A stretch of DNA of 36,125 nt, taken from the NCBI GenBank assembly GCA_004524535.1, contig SDNY01000029.1:1-36125 (forward strand). The letters are read 5' to 3'. The DNA is from Promethearchaeota archaeon (GTDB lineage: Archaea; Asgardarchaeota; Lokiarchaeia; Sigyniarchaeales; SOKP01). Under the pieces are notes generated by a model. It made no database searches and was not told the DNA's origin. It was given only the letters and a program-made list of their open reading frames with translations. The stretch's first letter is position 1, and every line of letters starts with the position of its first letter. This document shows, piece after piece, positions 25,466-34,037 of the stretch. A program made the position numbers and the translations under genes.

Positions 25466-25720
25466 ATTACACAATACAGATTTAGGCTTACTGGAGTCCC
25501 TCCAGACCAGGCTATAAAATTAATTGAGGTAGATCCTAATCAAAATATTGCTGATATTAAAAAATCCGTTCAGAGAGAATATAAGCTGAATCCGATTTTA
25601 GCGATTCAATTTATTTTTAAAGGGAAGGTTTTACCCGATCAATTAAAATTTGCAAAAATTGGTATCCACCCTAAGAAGGACGTAATCACGGTTATGGCTA
25701 CGCAGGCTGGCGGATTCTGA
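25466..25720 (+). CDS. Ubiquitin-like protein ending Gly-Gly-Phe, probable ATT start
   Basis: An 84-residue beta-grasp protein not openable from ATG, GTG or TTG. It begins ITQYRFRLTGVPPDQ, continues with VDPNQNIADIKKSV (helix), IQFIFKGKVLPDQ and GIHPKKDVITVMATQAGGF. The segment FIFKGKVLPD matches ubiquitin's LIFAGKQLED, and the C-terminal Gly-Gly plus one Phe resembles ubiquitin precursors that need trimming before activation. The start is ATT at 25466: a TGA at 25457-25459 closes the frame upstream, and a near-perfect Shine-Dalgarno AGGAAGTGAT (25451-25460) ends 5 nt before it. The E1-like gene at 18132 is a possible partner. No E2, RING or JAMM protease gene is in the window. Sulfur carriage is the alternative role. 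Confidence 0.85.
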   Translation: MTQYRFRLTGVPPDQAIKLIEVDPNQNIADIKKSVQREYKLNPILAIQFIFKGKVLPDQLKFAKIGIHPKKDVITVMATQAGGF

Positions 25721-25763
25721 ATTCTGATGAAGGAAATCTGCGATTAGGTTTTGAGATTATACA

Positions 25764-25786
25764 TTTTTTCTTTTTTTTTTATTTTT
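25764..25786 (+). terminator. T-rich terminator after the ubiquitin-like gene
   Basis: Two T-runs separated by single C and A bases, about 45 bp after the stop codon, typical of archaeal termination. Confidence 0.5.
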
Positions 25787-25883
25787 ATTAGATTTGCCGA
25801 TGAAATTATTTTGGGATAAGAAATTAAAAATTAAGGGAAGAGCATATATTTAAAATTGTGAATGGCGTTAGTTATTATAGAGT

Positions 25884-27401
25884 ATGGAGGAAAATAAAAA
25901 AGTGAAGCAAGGTTCGCAAAATATGCGGGAATTTACGGTTAACGAGTATCTTACGCTTAAGTTGGAAAAGGATGAGACGATTATCTATGTTGCCGGAGAG
26001 AAATTTGAGCAGTGTAAATTTTTGTTATTAGAGATACGTGTTACTGAGACGGAATTTTTAGATAAGCTTGAATCGATTGATGAAGCGGCTGAGCGGTTAG
26101 ATGCATCTTTGGAACCCAGAGGAGGTCGCAAGAACATTATTCCTCCCGATGTGGAGTTCTGGGGCCATTGTTCAGATTTACAAGTGTGGTACGAGCAGGA
26201 TTATAATACTCGTTTGCTCCACCGCAATTTAGCATTCCCTCTCTTAAAGGCGTTAGCAGATGCGGGGGATCCAAAAGCCAAGCGTAACTTTAAGGAGGAG
26301 ATTGGGAAGCGTTTTTCGAGTAATTTTGGTTCTGTTATAGAGTATTTATTGGAGGAAAATTATTTATTTTATTTGGAACAGGAAGAGCTAGAAGTGTTGA
26401 GTTCACTTTTAAGTAATGAGACAAAAGCACGAGTAGTAAATTTTATTCAAAGGAGATTAGAAAAAATACAGGGTGATGCGAATCAGCGAAATCAAATTTA
26501 TGATCATTTAAGCATATTGTGTAATGAGGAGGACCTAAAACAAATTGAGTATGTGGAGTATGAGGGCACAAAATATTTTGTAATAAATAAACGTTTAGCT
26601 ATACCAAATGTGAAGAAAATTGGGGATATTAAAGGCCTATCATCACTTGTAAATCTAGAAGGGCTTTATTTGACAGGTAAATCGTATTTCAAAGAACATC
26701 AAATCAATAAAATAGAAGGTCTTGAGCATCTTAAAAATTTAAAAGTTCTTGATCTAAGTGTTAATAAAATTTCAGAAATCAATGGACTTGATAATCTTGG
26801 GAAGTTAGAGATTTTGAAATTAGAATCCAACAATATTTCAGAGATTAAAGGTTTAGAAAATCTGAAAAAATTAAAAAAATTGCATTTAAGCAATAATCTG
26901 ATTATAGAATTAAAAGGACTTGAGAATTTAAAGCACTTAGAAAAATTATATTTGGATTCTAACAAAATTACGGAGATTAAAGGTCTTGAAGAACTATCAA
27001 ATCTAAATATGCTTTCTCTTAGCTATAACAATATCAGTGAAATTAAAGGTTTAGAAAATTTGTGCGAATTGGAGCAACTTTATTTGGACAATAATCAAAT
27101 TGAGGAAATTAAAGGCCTCGATTCACTCAAAGATCTAAAACTGTTTTATTTATATAAGAATAAGATAAAAAAAATAGAATGCTTAGAAAATTTAGAGAAT
27201 TTGGAAGATCTTAATCTTGGGTATAATATGATTAGTAAAATCGAGGGCCTGAGCAAACTTAAGAAATTGAAAGGAATAGAATTAGAGTATAATAATATCC
27301 TTGAGATTGAGGGTCTTGAGGGCTTATATAACTTAGAATATCTTGGATTAACAGATGAAGAATACGATGAGGCGGAATTAGGTAGGTTTATATTGAATTA
27401 A
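25884..27401 (+). CDS. Leucine-rich-repeat protein with conserved Asgard N-terminal module
   Basis: A 505-residue protein in two parts. The N-terminal module (about 15-230) contains FTVNEYLTLKLE, EFWGHCSDLQVWYE, NTRLLHRNLAFPLLKALAD and AGDPKAKRNFKEEI, a signature that recurs with LRRs in Asgard and some other archaeal proteins. The C-terminal part (about 240-495) holds around eleven 22-residue SDS22/internalin-type repeats with the frame LENLxxLxxLxLxxNxIxEIxG, forming a curved binding surface. No signal peptide or membrane helix, so it is probably cytoplasmic and binds proteins. ATG at 25884; an internal ATG at 25923 is an alternative. In sampled lines the N-terminal part is clearly richer in G+C than the repeats. 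Ligand unknown. Confidence 0.85.
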   Translation: MEENKKVKQGSQNMREFTVNEYLTLKLEKDETIIYVAGEKFEQCKFLLLEIRVTETEFLDKLESIDEAAERLDASLEPRGGRKNIIPPDVEFWGHCSDLQVWYEQDYNTRLLHRNLAFPLLKALADAGDPKAKRNFKEEIGKRFSSNFGSVIEYLLEENYLFYLEQEELEVLSSLLSNETKARVVNFIQRRLEKIQGDANQRNQIYDHLSILCNEEDLKQIEYVEYEGTKYFVINKRLAIPNVKKIGDIKGLSSLVNLEGLYLTGKSYFKEHQINKIEGLEHLKNLKVLDLSVNKISEINGLDNLGKLEILKLESNNISEIKGLENLKKLKKLHLSNNLIIELKGLENLKHLEKLYLDSNKITEIKGLEELSNLNMLSLSYNNISEIKGLENLCELEQLYLDNNQIEEIKGLDSLKDLKLFYLYKNKIKKIECLENLENLEDLNLGYNMISKIEGLSKLKKLKGIELEYNNILEIEGLEGLYNLEYLGLTDEEYDEAELGRFILN

Positions 27402-27435
27402 TCTAATTCTCAAACCAATGATTTATGAATGGCAG

Positions 27436-29187
27436 TCATATCCATAAATCGTTAGCTGTTCCATATTTATTTAAAAATTTTCGCGTGTTAATTGGCATAA
27501 AGTAATTGTTTTGAGACCACTCTTCGTTCGGATTGGAGCCACTAGGTTCCACATGAAAATTTCCGATTGTGCTCTCAGAACCAGAAATTTGAGTAAATTT
27601 ATATCCTTGGGCACTTGGGGCATTTGGTTCCGAATAGCATCCGAAAAACCTGAAAATTTTGTGATGTGTAAACGCACAGATGCTCGGGTCAGACGGGCTT
27701 GCGCCATATTCTTTCATTACAAGCATCAAGTTTGTTTTTATTTTTTGCGTGTCGTAGGTGACATAAATCATCGAAAGCGCGGTAATATAGAGGAGTTTTT
27801 CTCTTTCGGCAGGATCATTCGAGGTAAGATCCACATCATAATGCACAATCTGGTAATCTTTAGTTGAAGGTCTCAGGAAATATTCTGGAGGTTGATAACT
27901 TAATTGAGTCCCGGCAACTTCGATATATTGATATCCATATTCGGGGCCTCGATTCATCGCAAGATAAAAGGTTGCTTTTTTGTCATTGCTCATGATAAGA
28001 TTATAGAGAATGTTATATCTATTGCTAAGAACCATATCATAATGCTGATCAAGAGAATCGCCCAGTTCTTGGATTTTATGTCTCGTATCTCTATATATTT
28101 TAATATCTTTTCCAATAAAATCATCCTTATCTAAATTAATTTCTAATGTATCTTTTATAGGAGTTCCAAATCGATCTCGGATAACTGTTCCATAAGCATT
28201 ACGTCTATTATATAAGAAATTATGGAAAATAATGGTTCTGGTATAAGAATTCGTTGCTGTGGAGTGTATAGTGTCGGAATGTTTATATCCGATAAGCAAG
28301 TTCTCAATTTGAGTTCTTATAATATAATTTCCATGAGTTTCCATGCGTTTATTTAGAATCTCCCATTTTAATTGTAATAGTAATTGATCGTATATGGCGT
28401 TTCTTTTATTACCCTCATCCCTAATTTGAGTTATAGCATACCATAACTTTTTATTCACACTGTCAAATATATTTTTTCCAGATTCTAAATATTCACTAAT
28501 TTCTCTTTTATTTTTTTTATAAGCTTCATATCCCGTTAAAAAGGATTTTTGCAGGATTTTATTAAATTCATACTGTTTATTTGCAGAGAAGGGCGTATTT
28601 AAAAATGGTATAGGAGAATAATCGAAATATACTTTATTAGTTTCAGATAATAAATTATCTTTTACAGGTAAATACATAAAAGAATTACCGAATAATAGAG
28701 AGAATAAGTGTTGCGGGATACTTTCTAAACTTAAAAATTCATTGTAATCGTGGGTAACTGTTTGACTTGAGGATCGGATATCATAGTGTTCAACCAATTT
28801 TTTTAATTCTCGAGATGTTGGTATAATTGTATGGAAATCGAGTTTAAATCCAGATTTATGCATTGAAACAAATTGGTCTTTATAATAGATATAATCCCCC
28901 TTATAATAGTCCAGTAAATGTAAAAACAAACACATTAAATTAACATGTCCGAATAAATCTCTTATTTCATAAAAGATAAGCTTTCCATATTCAAGTTCAG
29001 ATATTTCACCAGTTTCTGAGAAAATTACTCTCTCGTTGTCTATATCTAATGGATTAATATAGTTTCCATATTGATCAATTCCAGGGGAGATTTTTCTGAG
29101 GGCTTCTCTTGCCTCTTTAATTAATTGACTTGCTCGATCAACACTTAATTCTGAGTCAGGAAAGTTAGTAATCTTATCAAATAACAT
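27436..29187 (-). CDS. Unrecognised 583-residue protein
   Basis: A large soluble protein that I do not recognise. It has no signal peptide, membrane helix, Cys-rich motif or nucleotide-binding loop. The N-terminal third is mixed helical and includes RDLFGHVNLMCLFLHLLDYY. The middle is helical and charged, with many Tyr/Asn. The last 200 residues look beta-rich and aromatic (MNRGPEYGYQYIEVAGTQ, NNYFMPINTRKFLNKYG). Its length, one clean frame and AT-biased third positions support coding. It is convergent with the LRR gene, 34 bp away. Structural protein of a mobile element, enzyme or scaffold all remain open. Confidence 0.6.
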   Translation of the reverse strand: MLFDKITNFPDSELSVDRASQLIKEAREALRKISPGIDQYGNYINPLDIDNERVIFSETGEISELEYGKLIFYEIRDLFGHVNLMCLFLHLLDYYKGDYIYYKDQFVSMHKSGFKLDFHTIIPTSRELKKLVEHYDIRSSSQTVTHDYNEFLSLESIPQHLFSLLFGNSFMYLPVKDNLLSETNKVYFDYSPIPFLNTPFSANKQYEFNKILQKSFLTGYEAYKKNKREISEYLESGKNIFDSVNKKLWYAITQIRDEGNKRNAIYDQLLLQLKWEILNKRMETHGNYIIRTQIENLLIGYKHSDTIHSTATNSYTRTIIFHNFLYNRRNAYGTVIRDRFGTPIKDTLEINLDKDDFIGKDIKIYRDTRHKIQELGDSLDQHYDMVLSNRYNILYNLIMSNDKKATFYLAMNRGPEYGYQYIEVAGTQLSYQPPEYFLRPSTKDYQIVHYDVDLTSNDPAEREKLLYITALSMIYVTYDTQKIKTNLMLVMKEYGASPSDPSICAFTHHKIFRFFGCYSEPNAPSAQGYKFTQISGSESTIGNFHVEPSGSNPNEEWSQNNYFMPINTRKFLNKYGTANDLWI

Positions 29188-29356
29188 AGCAAGCCATTGT
29201 TTTTTAGAATAGATGGATTTAGAAATTGGATTTTTAATGGTTTGGTTAAAATATATACAATTGTTATTTAAATATCAATATATATGATGATTTTAAGTTT
29301 CACCTGAAATGAATAATTCATACCAATGGATAAGAAAACAATAGGTGAGAAAATAA

Positions 29357-29545
29357 ATGGAACAAATAGGTGTGATTTCCTCCTCGTTATCAAGAATATG
29401 CTCTGGGGGCATAGCGGCAGTGGCAATAATCTATTTTAAGAAAATAAGACTCTATTTTAAGAAAATAAGACTATGCTCTGGGGGCATAGCGGCAGTGGCA
29501 ATAATCTATTTTAAGAAAATAAGAAAGCCTTATTATAAATATTAA
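29357..29545 (+). CDS. Possible small repeat protein (SGGIAAVAIIYFKKIR twice)
   Basis: A 62-codon frame with the 16-residue unit SGGIAAVAIIYFKKIR present twice and an extra YFKKIR between. AGGTGA at 29343-29348 lies 8 nt before the ATG, so translation is possible. Each unit is a short hydrophobic stretch followed by basic residues, which could lie on a membrane. The frame is preserved because the DNA repeat is 75 bp long, a multiple of three. It may equally be a non-coding repeat. Confidence 0.3.
   Translation: MEQIGVISSSLSRICSGGIAAVAIIYFKKIRLYFKKIRLCSGGIAAVAIIYFKKIRKPYYKY
29397..29524. repeat. 75-bp direct repeat with nested 21-bp repeats and small hairpin
   Basis: A 53-bp unit occurs at 29397-29449 and 29472-29524, offset 75 bp and identical as far as I can read. 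Within it TCTATTTTAAGAAAATAAGA occurs three times (29430, 29451, 29505). Each copy opens with a potential 5-bp hairpin TATGC-TCTGGGG-GCATA. The G-rich core stands out from the AT-rich surroundings. The rest of 29188-29665 shows no other gene that I can support. Confidence 0.75.
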
Positions 29546-29665
29546 TTATAGGACAGTAAAAAATTCTTTAAGCTTAAGAACTTCTTGTTCATTAACTATG
29601 TCCATGAAGACAAAAAAAATCTAAAAAATAATTTATATTTTTTATTCTATTTTTTTAACAGATTT

Positions 29666-30235
29666 TTATATTTTTTCAGTAATTTTTTTTATTATATCTA
29701 TTAGCTTATCTGCTACATTTTTAATAGTGTCTGATAAATTAAAATTAAAAAAAGGTAAATCGATATTCTCAGAGTAATCATCAAGGGTTAATTCTTTCTC
29801 CTTATAGAGTGTTAATTCGGTAAATCCATTTAAATCTTCTGGAACTAATCCAATCATGAAAATCACCACATTTGGCAATTGTTCTACTAATAAATCAATT
29901 ACAACAGAGAGCGGAATAGTATGAGTTGAAATAGGTATATAATCACCCATATTTTCACGTTTTAATATCGCAACAGTTCCAGGGGGACCATTATATGTAC
30001 AAGTGTCTATAAATACTATATGTGAAGGGTTAAAATCTACGATTTCATCAATTCTATCTATTGGATCGGTACTTGCATTAATAAAAAGGAACTTTTCATT
30101 ATTGTATGATAAAAGTTCACTTATAATATATGGTCCTACTCCATCATCGTTTAATTTAGCTTCTCCAATCCCAACGAAAATGATTTTTGAAGCACCATTT
30201 AATTTATTTAAAATGGTTTCGAGCAAATTCTTCAT
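29666..30235 (-). CDS. Hydrogenase maturation protease (HycI/HybD family)
   Basis: A 189-residue protein of the family that trims the C terminus of the [NiFe]-hydrogenase large subunit after nickel insertion. The N-terminal GIGEAKLNDDGVG replaces the usual GN-x-L-x2-DDG-x-G, with an acidic nickel ligand at Asp30 or nearby. Asp77 in FIDTCTYNGPPGTV and His105 in STHTIPLS fill the other two nickel-sensing positions. Length is normal, with a somewhat long helical end. No hydrogenase structural genes are in the window. It is divergent from the EndA-like gene. The classical Asn after the first Gly is lost, so target specificity may differ. Confidence 0.85.
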   Translation of the reverse strand: MKNLLETILNKLNGASKIIFVGIGEAKLNDDGVGPYIISELLSYNNEKFLFINASTDPIDRIDEIVDFNPSHIVFIDTCTYNGPPGTVAILKRENMGDYIPISTHTIPLSVVIDLLVEQLPNVVIFMIGLVPEDLNGFTELTLYKEKELTLDDYSENIDLPFFNFNLSDTIKNVADKLIDIIKKITEKI

Positions 30236-30332
30236 AATTAAATTCCATAATATTCTACACTAATTTAATTTTCTTAAAAACCCTTAGAATGGTTAAATTC
30301 ATTAATTAGAAAATATAATTATAAACTAGGAT

Positions 30333-30938
30333 ATGACAGAAAAATCTGATGAGAAGATTCAAATAGAAGCTGCTATAGAACAAGATAAAGTTATAATTTC
30401 GGATCTTGAAGGAATTGAAGAATTTTACAAAAATTCATACATAGGTAATGTTGAAAAAACAAAAGAAGAAAACGAAATATTAATATTAGCCCCGGTCGAA
30501 ACGCTACTTCTTTGTGAAAGGAATAGAATACTATTATGGAAAGATAATGATAAAACTAAAAAGCAACTTGATTTTGAAGATTTATTAACTTATTTTACTC
30601 AATTTGACGATAGATTATGGCATAAGTATATCATTTATATGGACTTAAGAAAGAGAGGGTATATAGTTCGCACGGGATATGGCAATGGAATTGAATTTCG
30701 AGTATATAATCGAGGAGCAGATTACGAAAAAGATTCTGCAAAATATTTGATTTTTCCCGTTTTTGAAGGAAATCCAATTGAATTAAGAGATTTAGATAAA
30801 ATGTCTAAAGTTGCTCTGAGTTCTCGCAAGGAACTAATTGTTGCAACTGTGGATAGATTAAGTAAGCCTATTTATTATAGTGTTAAGAAATTTCAGATTA
30901 TGAATAAGGATGTAGATTCTGATTTTAATGCCAGATAA
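30333..30938 (+). CDS. tRNA-intron endonuclease-like protein, catalytic His replaced
   Basis: A 201-residue protein with the EndA/Sen2-Sen34 catalytic fold: MDLRKRGYIVRTGYGNGIEF, then FRVYNRG, KYLIFPV and SRKELIVATVD. By spacing to Methanocaldococcus EndA (Tyr115, His125, Lys156), Tyr125 and Lys166 are kept, exactly 41 apart, but the histidine position is Ser135 (KDSAKYL where HSKYL is expected). It may therefore be the non-catalytic partner of a heteromeric enzyme, as in Crenarchaeota, or an enzyme with altered chemistry. It overlaps the following PIN-ATPase gene by 11 bp, so the two are cotranscribed. Confidence 0.75.
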   Translation: MTEKSDEKIQIEAAIEQDKVIISDLEGIEEFYKNSYIGNVEKTKEENEILILAPVETLLLCERNRILLWKDNDKTKKQLDFEDLLTYFTQFDDRLWHKYIIYMDLRKRGYIVRTGYGNGIEFRVYNRGADYEKDSAKYLIFPVFEGNPIELRDLDKMSKVALSSRKELIVATVDRLSKPIYYSVKKFQIMNKDVDSDFNAR

Positions 30939-32577
30939 GTTTGCATGCGATACATCAGTAATATTCAATGGTCAAATTCTCGCTCTAATTGAAGATGGAG
31001 AATTAGGGGAATATCCTGAAATTATTATAGCAAATATTGTTGTAGCCGAAGTAGAATATAGAACAAATATTCAAAAAGAGATTGGCTTTTTTGGATTGAA
31101 TGTGCTAAAACAATTGAGACGATTACACGACGAAAACAAAATAAAATTGCGTATTGTAGGGGAACGTCCAACCAGAGAAGAAATAAAAATGGCCCCGGGT
31201 GGAGAATTAGATGCGTTAATACGAGAGTCAGCTCAACAAAATGATGCTGCCCTTATAACAGCAGACCGTATCCAAGGGGATATAGCAATTTTTGAAGGTT
31301 TAGAAGTTTTATTTGCATGGGAAAAAAAACCTCAAAAAACTAAAGAACCACTTTCACTAAAGTTACTTGAATATTTTGATGAAAATACAATGAGTATCCA
31401 TCTTAAAAGGAATTTAGCTCCCTATGCTAAGAAGGGCGCCCCTGGAAATTGGCTTTTAGTGAAAATATCAGATGAAATTATTGAGAATCAACAAATTGAA
31501 GATTTAGCATTAGAAATTATAGAAAATGTTCGAGAAGATGAACACTCTTTTATAGAAATAGAAAGGGAGGGAGCAGTAGTTGCCCAAATGAGAGAGTTTA
31601 GAATTGTAATTACAAGACCGCCTTTTTCTAATGATGTAGAAATAACCGCCACTCGTCCTCTTGTAAATTTAACTCTTTCTGATTATAATATTGATGCCAG
31701 ACTACAAAAGAGATTGCAAACCGCAGAGGGAATATTAGTTTGCGGATCTCCAGGAGCAGGTAAATCGACTTTTTCTGCAGCATTAGCTAATTATTATTTA
31801 GGTCAGAATAAAGTAGTTAAAACTTTAGAAAGTGTGAGAGATCTACAAGTTGAACCAGAAATTACTCAATATACTAAATTAGAGGGAAATCTTGAAAATT
31901 CTGCAGATATTCTCCTATTAGTAAGACCTGATTTCACTATTTTTGATGAAGTAAGAACCACAAAAGATTTTGAGATATACTCAGATTTTCGGTTATCTGG
32001 TGTTGGTATGGTTGGAGTGGTCCACTCTTCCTCGGCAATAGATGCAATCCAAAGATTTATTGGCCGCATCGAACTTGGAATGCTTCCTTCTATTATAGAT
32101 ACAATTATATTTATAGAGGGGGGCGACATTTCAACAGTTTTAATAATAAAAATGACAGTAAAAGTACCTCATGGTTTTAGAGATAAAGATCTTGCCAGAC
32201 CTGTTGTAGAAGTTAGAGATTTCAATTCAAGACAACTTGCCTTCGAGATTTATAGCTTCGGGCAAGACGTAGTTATATCAAAACTTTCAAAAGCTCTCTC
32301 GCGTGATTTTAAAAAAACATCATCCGCTTTTAAGCGAACAACTTCAAACAAGGAAAGAATTGAGCTTGATGTAATAATAAAAAAAGATAAAATTATATTA
32401 AAAGCAGCTCCAAGATTTGCCAGTCAAAATATTAAAGTTTTCGCCGACCAAAAGGAAATATTTACTGGTTCTTTGAGCAGAAATAGTGAAATTAACTTAT
32501 CATTATCTAATAAAGAAGGAAGAAGAATTCTCAAAGAACGTGATAGAAATAAAAAGATTTATGCAAAGATCAAATAA
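30928..32577 (+). CDS. PIN domain / PilT-type ATPase (COG1855 family)
   Basis: A 549-residue archaeal protein of the COG1855 type. The N-terminal PIN nuclease domain (1-130) has the acidic set Asp8, Glu41, Asp95 and Asp113. A PilT/VirB11-like ATPase follows (about 230-440), with Walker A GSPGAGKST (273-281) and a Walker B-like DFTIFDEVR. A basic C-terminal KH-like region completes it. The family is widespread in archaea and thought to process or unwind RNA, though its role is unsettled. The start codon lies inside the end of the EndA-like gene, which suggests an RNA-processing pair. Confidence 0.9.
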   Translation: MPDKFACDTSVIFNGQILALIEDGELGEYPEIIIANIVVAEVEYRTNIQKEIGFFGLNVLKQLRRLHDENKIKLRIVGERPTREEIKMAPGGELDALIRESAQQNDAALITADRIQGDIAIFEGLEVLFAWEKKPQKTKEPLSLKLLEYFDENTMSIHLKRNLAPYAKKGAPGNWLLVKISDEIIENQQIEDLALEIIENVREDEHSFIEIEREGAVVAQMREFRIVITRPPFSNDVEITATRPLVNLTLSDYNIDARLQKRLQTAEGILVCGSPGAGKSTFSAALANYYLGQNKVVKTLESVRDLQVEPEITQYTKLEGNLENSADILLLVRPDFTIFDEVRTTKDFEIYSDFRLSGVGMVGVVHSSSAIDAIQRFIGRIELGMLPSIIDTIIFIEGGDISTVLIIKMTVKVPHGFRDKDLARPVVEVRDFNSRQLAFEIYSFGQDVVISKLSKALSRDFKKTSSAFKRTTSNKERIELDVIIKKDKIILKAAPRFASQNIKVFADQKEIFTGSLSRNSEINLSLSNKEGRRILKERDRNKKIYAKIK

Positions 32578-32582
32578 ACAAT

Positions 32583-32623
32583 AGAAAAAAAAAAGATTAG
32601 ATTTAGATATTTTTTGTTTGTTT
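32583..32623. terminator. Bidirectional T-tract termination region
   Basis: A run of ten A residues (32585-32594, T on the minus strand) serves the leftward MFS gene. A T-rich stretch (32610-32623) serves the rightward PIN-ATPase gene. The two genes converge here. Confidence 0.45.
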
Positions 32624-33908
32624 AAGACTCAACTGCTGTTAAATCTGTTCCTTTAGTCTCTTGAATATACTTATATGTTAGAGGTATGTTTATTAGTAGG
32701 GGTAGAGTGAATACTATGAAGGCAATACCCAGCCCAAAAAATAAGATCACGATACTGCTCAAAAGTAACCCGACCGTTGTACCTGTTGCTGTAAGTAGAG
32801 ATCTAAGACCCGCACTCGTACCTCTTTTTTCTGTTGGAACAATTTCAACTGAAATTATTCTTACAGCACCTAGTGATCCCCATATTGCCGAAACTCCTAA
32901 GCCAGCAAATATCCATGTAATGATACTAGAAGCTAGACCTATACTAACTAAAACAACTGTGGTTATTACGAAGATTGGCATTGCTATTGACCAGAAATAT
33001 AATAAAAATTTTCTTCCAATTTTATCCCCCGTCAATGCTGAAAATGTATATCCTGCTAGAATCATGAAAAAAGTGAATATTAATACCAGATTCAGTTGTG
33101 GTTCTGATAAGCCTCCTTGATCTGCAAAATATGCCATTGCCATAGCCTGGAATAGAAAACTGAGCCCTCCAATAAAGGTTATTAGTAAAAGTACAAGCAT
33201 CTGAGTACGACTGGAAGATTTAAAAATATCGACCACATTTTCTTTAAAACCAGGTTTAAGATCTTCTCCCTTCTTTTCTTTATTTTCTATGAAAATTGAG
33301 GTTTCTTTAACTGCAAAGATAGAAAGAATTCCCAATCCAAATCCCAATACTGCTGCAAATAAAGCAAGACCACGCCAGCCAATTTCACCAGGTTGTCCTG
33401 TAATAAAGATTCCTCGCAGAATTGTAGCAAGTAATAATCCGAAAACACCGCCGGCAACAATAATATTTGCCCAAACTACTCTTTTCTCAGAGGGACATTC
33501 TTCATTAATATATATCATCCATATATCTGAGCTGAAAAACATATATAGCAAAAAGAGAAATATAACATACATAATGAAGCTTGTCGATAATGCAATCATT
33601 AGTGAGGCAAATCCCATACCCAAACATGTAAAAACTAACATAATTTTTCTACCAAATCTATCTGCAAAGTATTGGCTCACAATGACAAAATACATACCAA
33701 TCATTGCAATCCCAGAACCTAACGCAAAAATAGCTTGAGCTGTATTGGTCTTATAATCATTTAAAAATTCAGCTATAATATTACTTGGTATAATTCCCGG
33801 TAATCCGGTAGTATATGCATCTAAGATTTCTATTAGGATTAGAATAACGACTAAAAGACGAAAATAAGCCTTACTGACTCTTATTGAGCTCTTGTTAGTT
33901 TCAGTCAT
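32622..33908 (-). CDS. Major facilitator superfamily transporter
   Basis: A 428-residue membrane protein with about twelve hydrophobic helices in two halves. The loop after helix 2 carries ADRFGRK, and the matching loop in the second half carries TGDKIGRKF, both MFS signatures; a PTEKRG motif after helix 10 resembles sugar/metabolite:H+ symporters. The central loop (about 205-225) is charged. Substrate unknown; carboxylates, sugars or aromatic acids are typical. I chose the ATG at 33908 over the upstream TTG at 33917, because a TATA box (33931-33940) places the transcription start almost exactly on it. Confidence 0.9.
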   Translation of the reverse strand: MTETNKSSIRVSKAYFRLLVVILILIEILDAYTTGLPGIIPSNIIAEFLNDYKTNTAQAIFALGSGIAMIGMYFVIVSQYFADRFGRKIMLVFTCLGMGFASLMIALSTSFIMYVIFLFLLYMFFSSDIWMIYINEECPSEKRVVWANIIVAGGVFGLLLATILRGIFITGQPGEIGWRGLALFAAVLGFGLGILSIFAVKETSIFIENKEKKGEDLKPGFKENVVDIFKSSSRTQMLVLLLITFIGGLSFLFQAMAMAYFADQGGLSEPQLNLVLIFTFFMILAGYTFSALTGDKIGRKFLLYFWSIAMPIFVITTVVLVSIGLASSIITWIFAGLGVSAIWGSLGAVRIISVEIVPTEKRGTSAGLRSLLTATGTTVGLLLSSIVILFFGLGIAFIVFTLPLLINIPLTYKYIQETKGTDLTAVES

Positions 33909-33930
33909 AATATTCAATTTGTTGTCAAAA

Positions 33931-33940
33931 CATATAAAGT
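33931..33940 (-). promoter_or_regulatory. TATA box of the MFS gene
   Basis: ACTTTATATG on the minus strand, centred near 33935, lies about 26 bp before the ATG at 33908. It implies a leaderless mRNA and decides the start. Confidence 0.5.
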
Positions 33941-34037
33941 TAGTCTTCCTTATTTTGTCTATTTTAAGTAAAAAAGTAGGAAAAATAATGAAACAATAGG
34001 TAAAAATAATGAAAAATCTGCAAAGTTGAATAATAAT

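Noticed and set aside
27471-28134. Frames on both strands overlapping the 583-residue protein
   Set aside because: Each is much shorter than the main frame and shows no family features.
32686-33738. Two plus-strand frames opposite the MFS transporter
   Set aside because: Antisense to a transporter with clear MFS motifs; their composition mirrors its hydrophobic codons.
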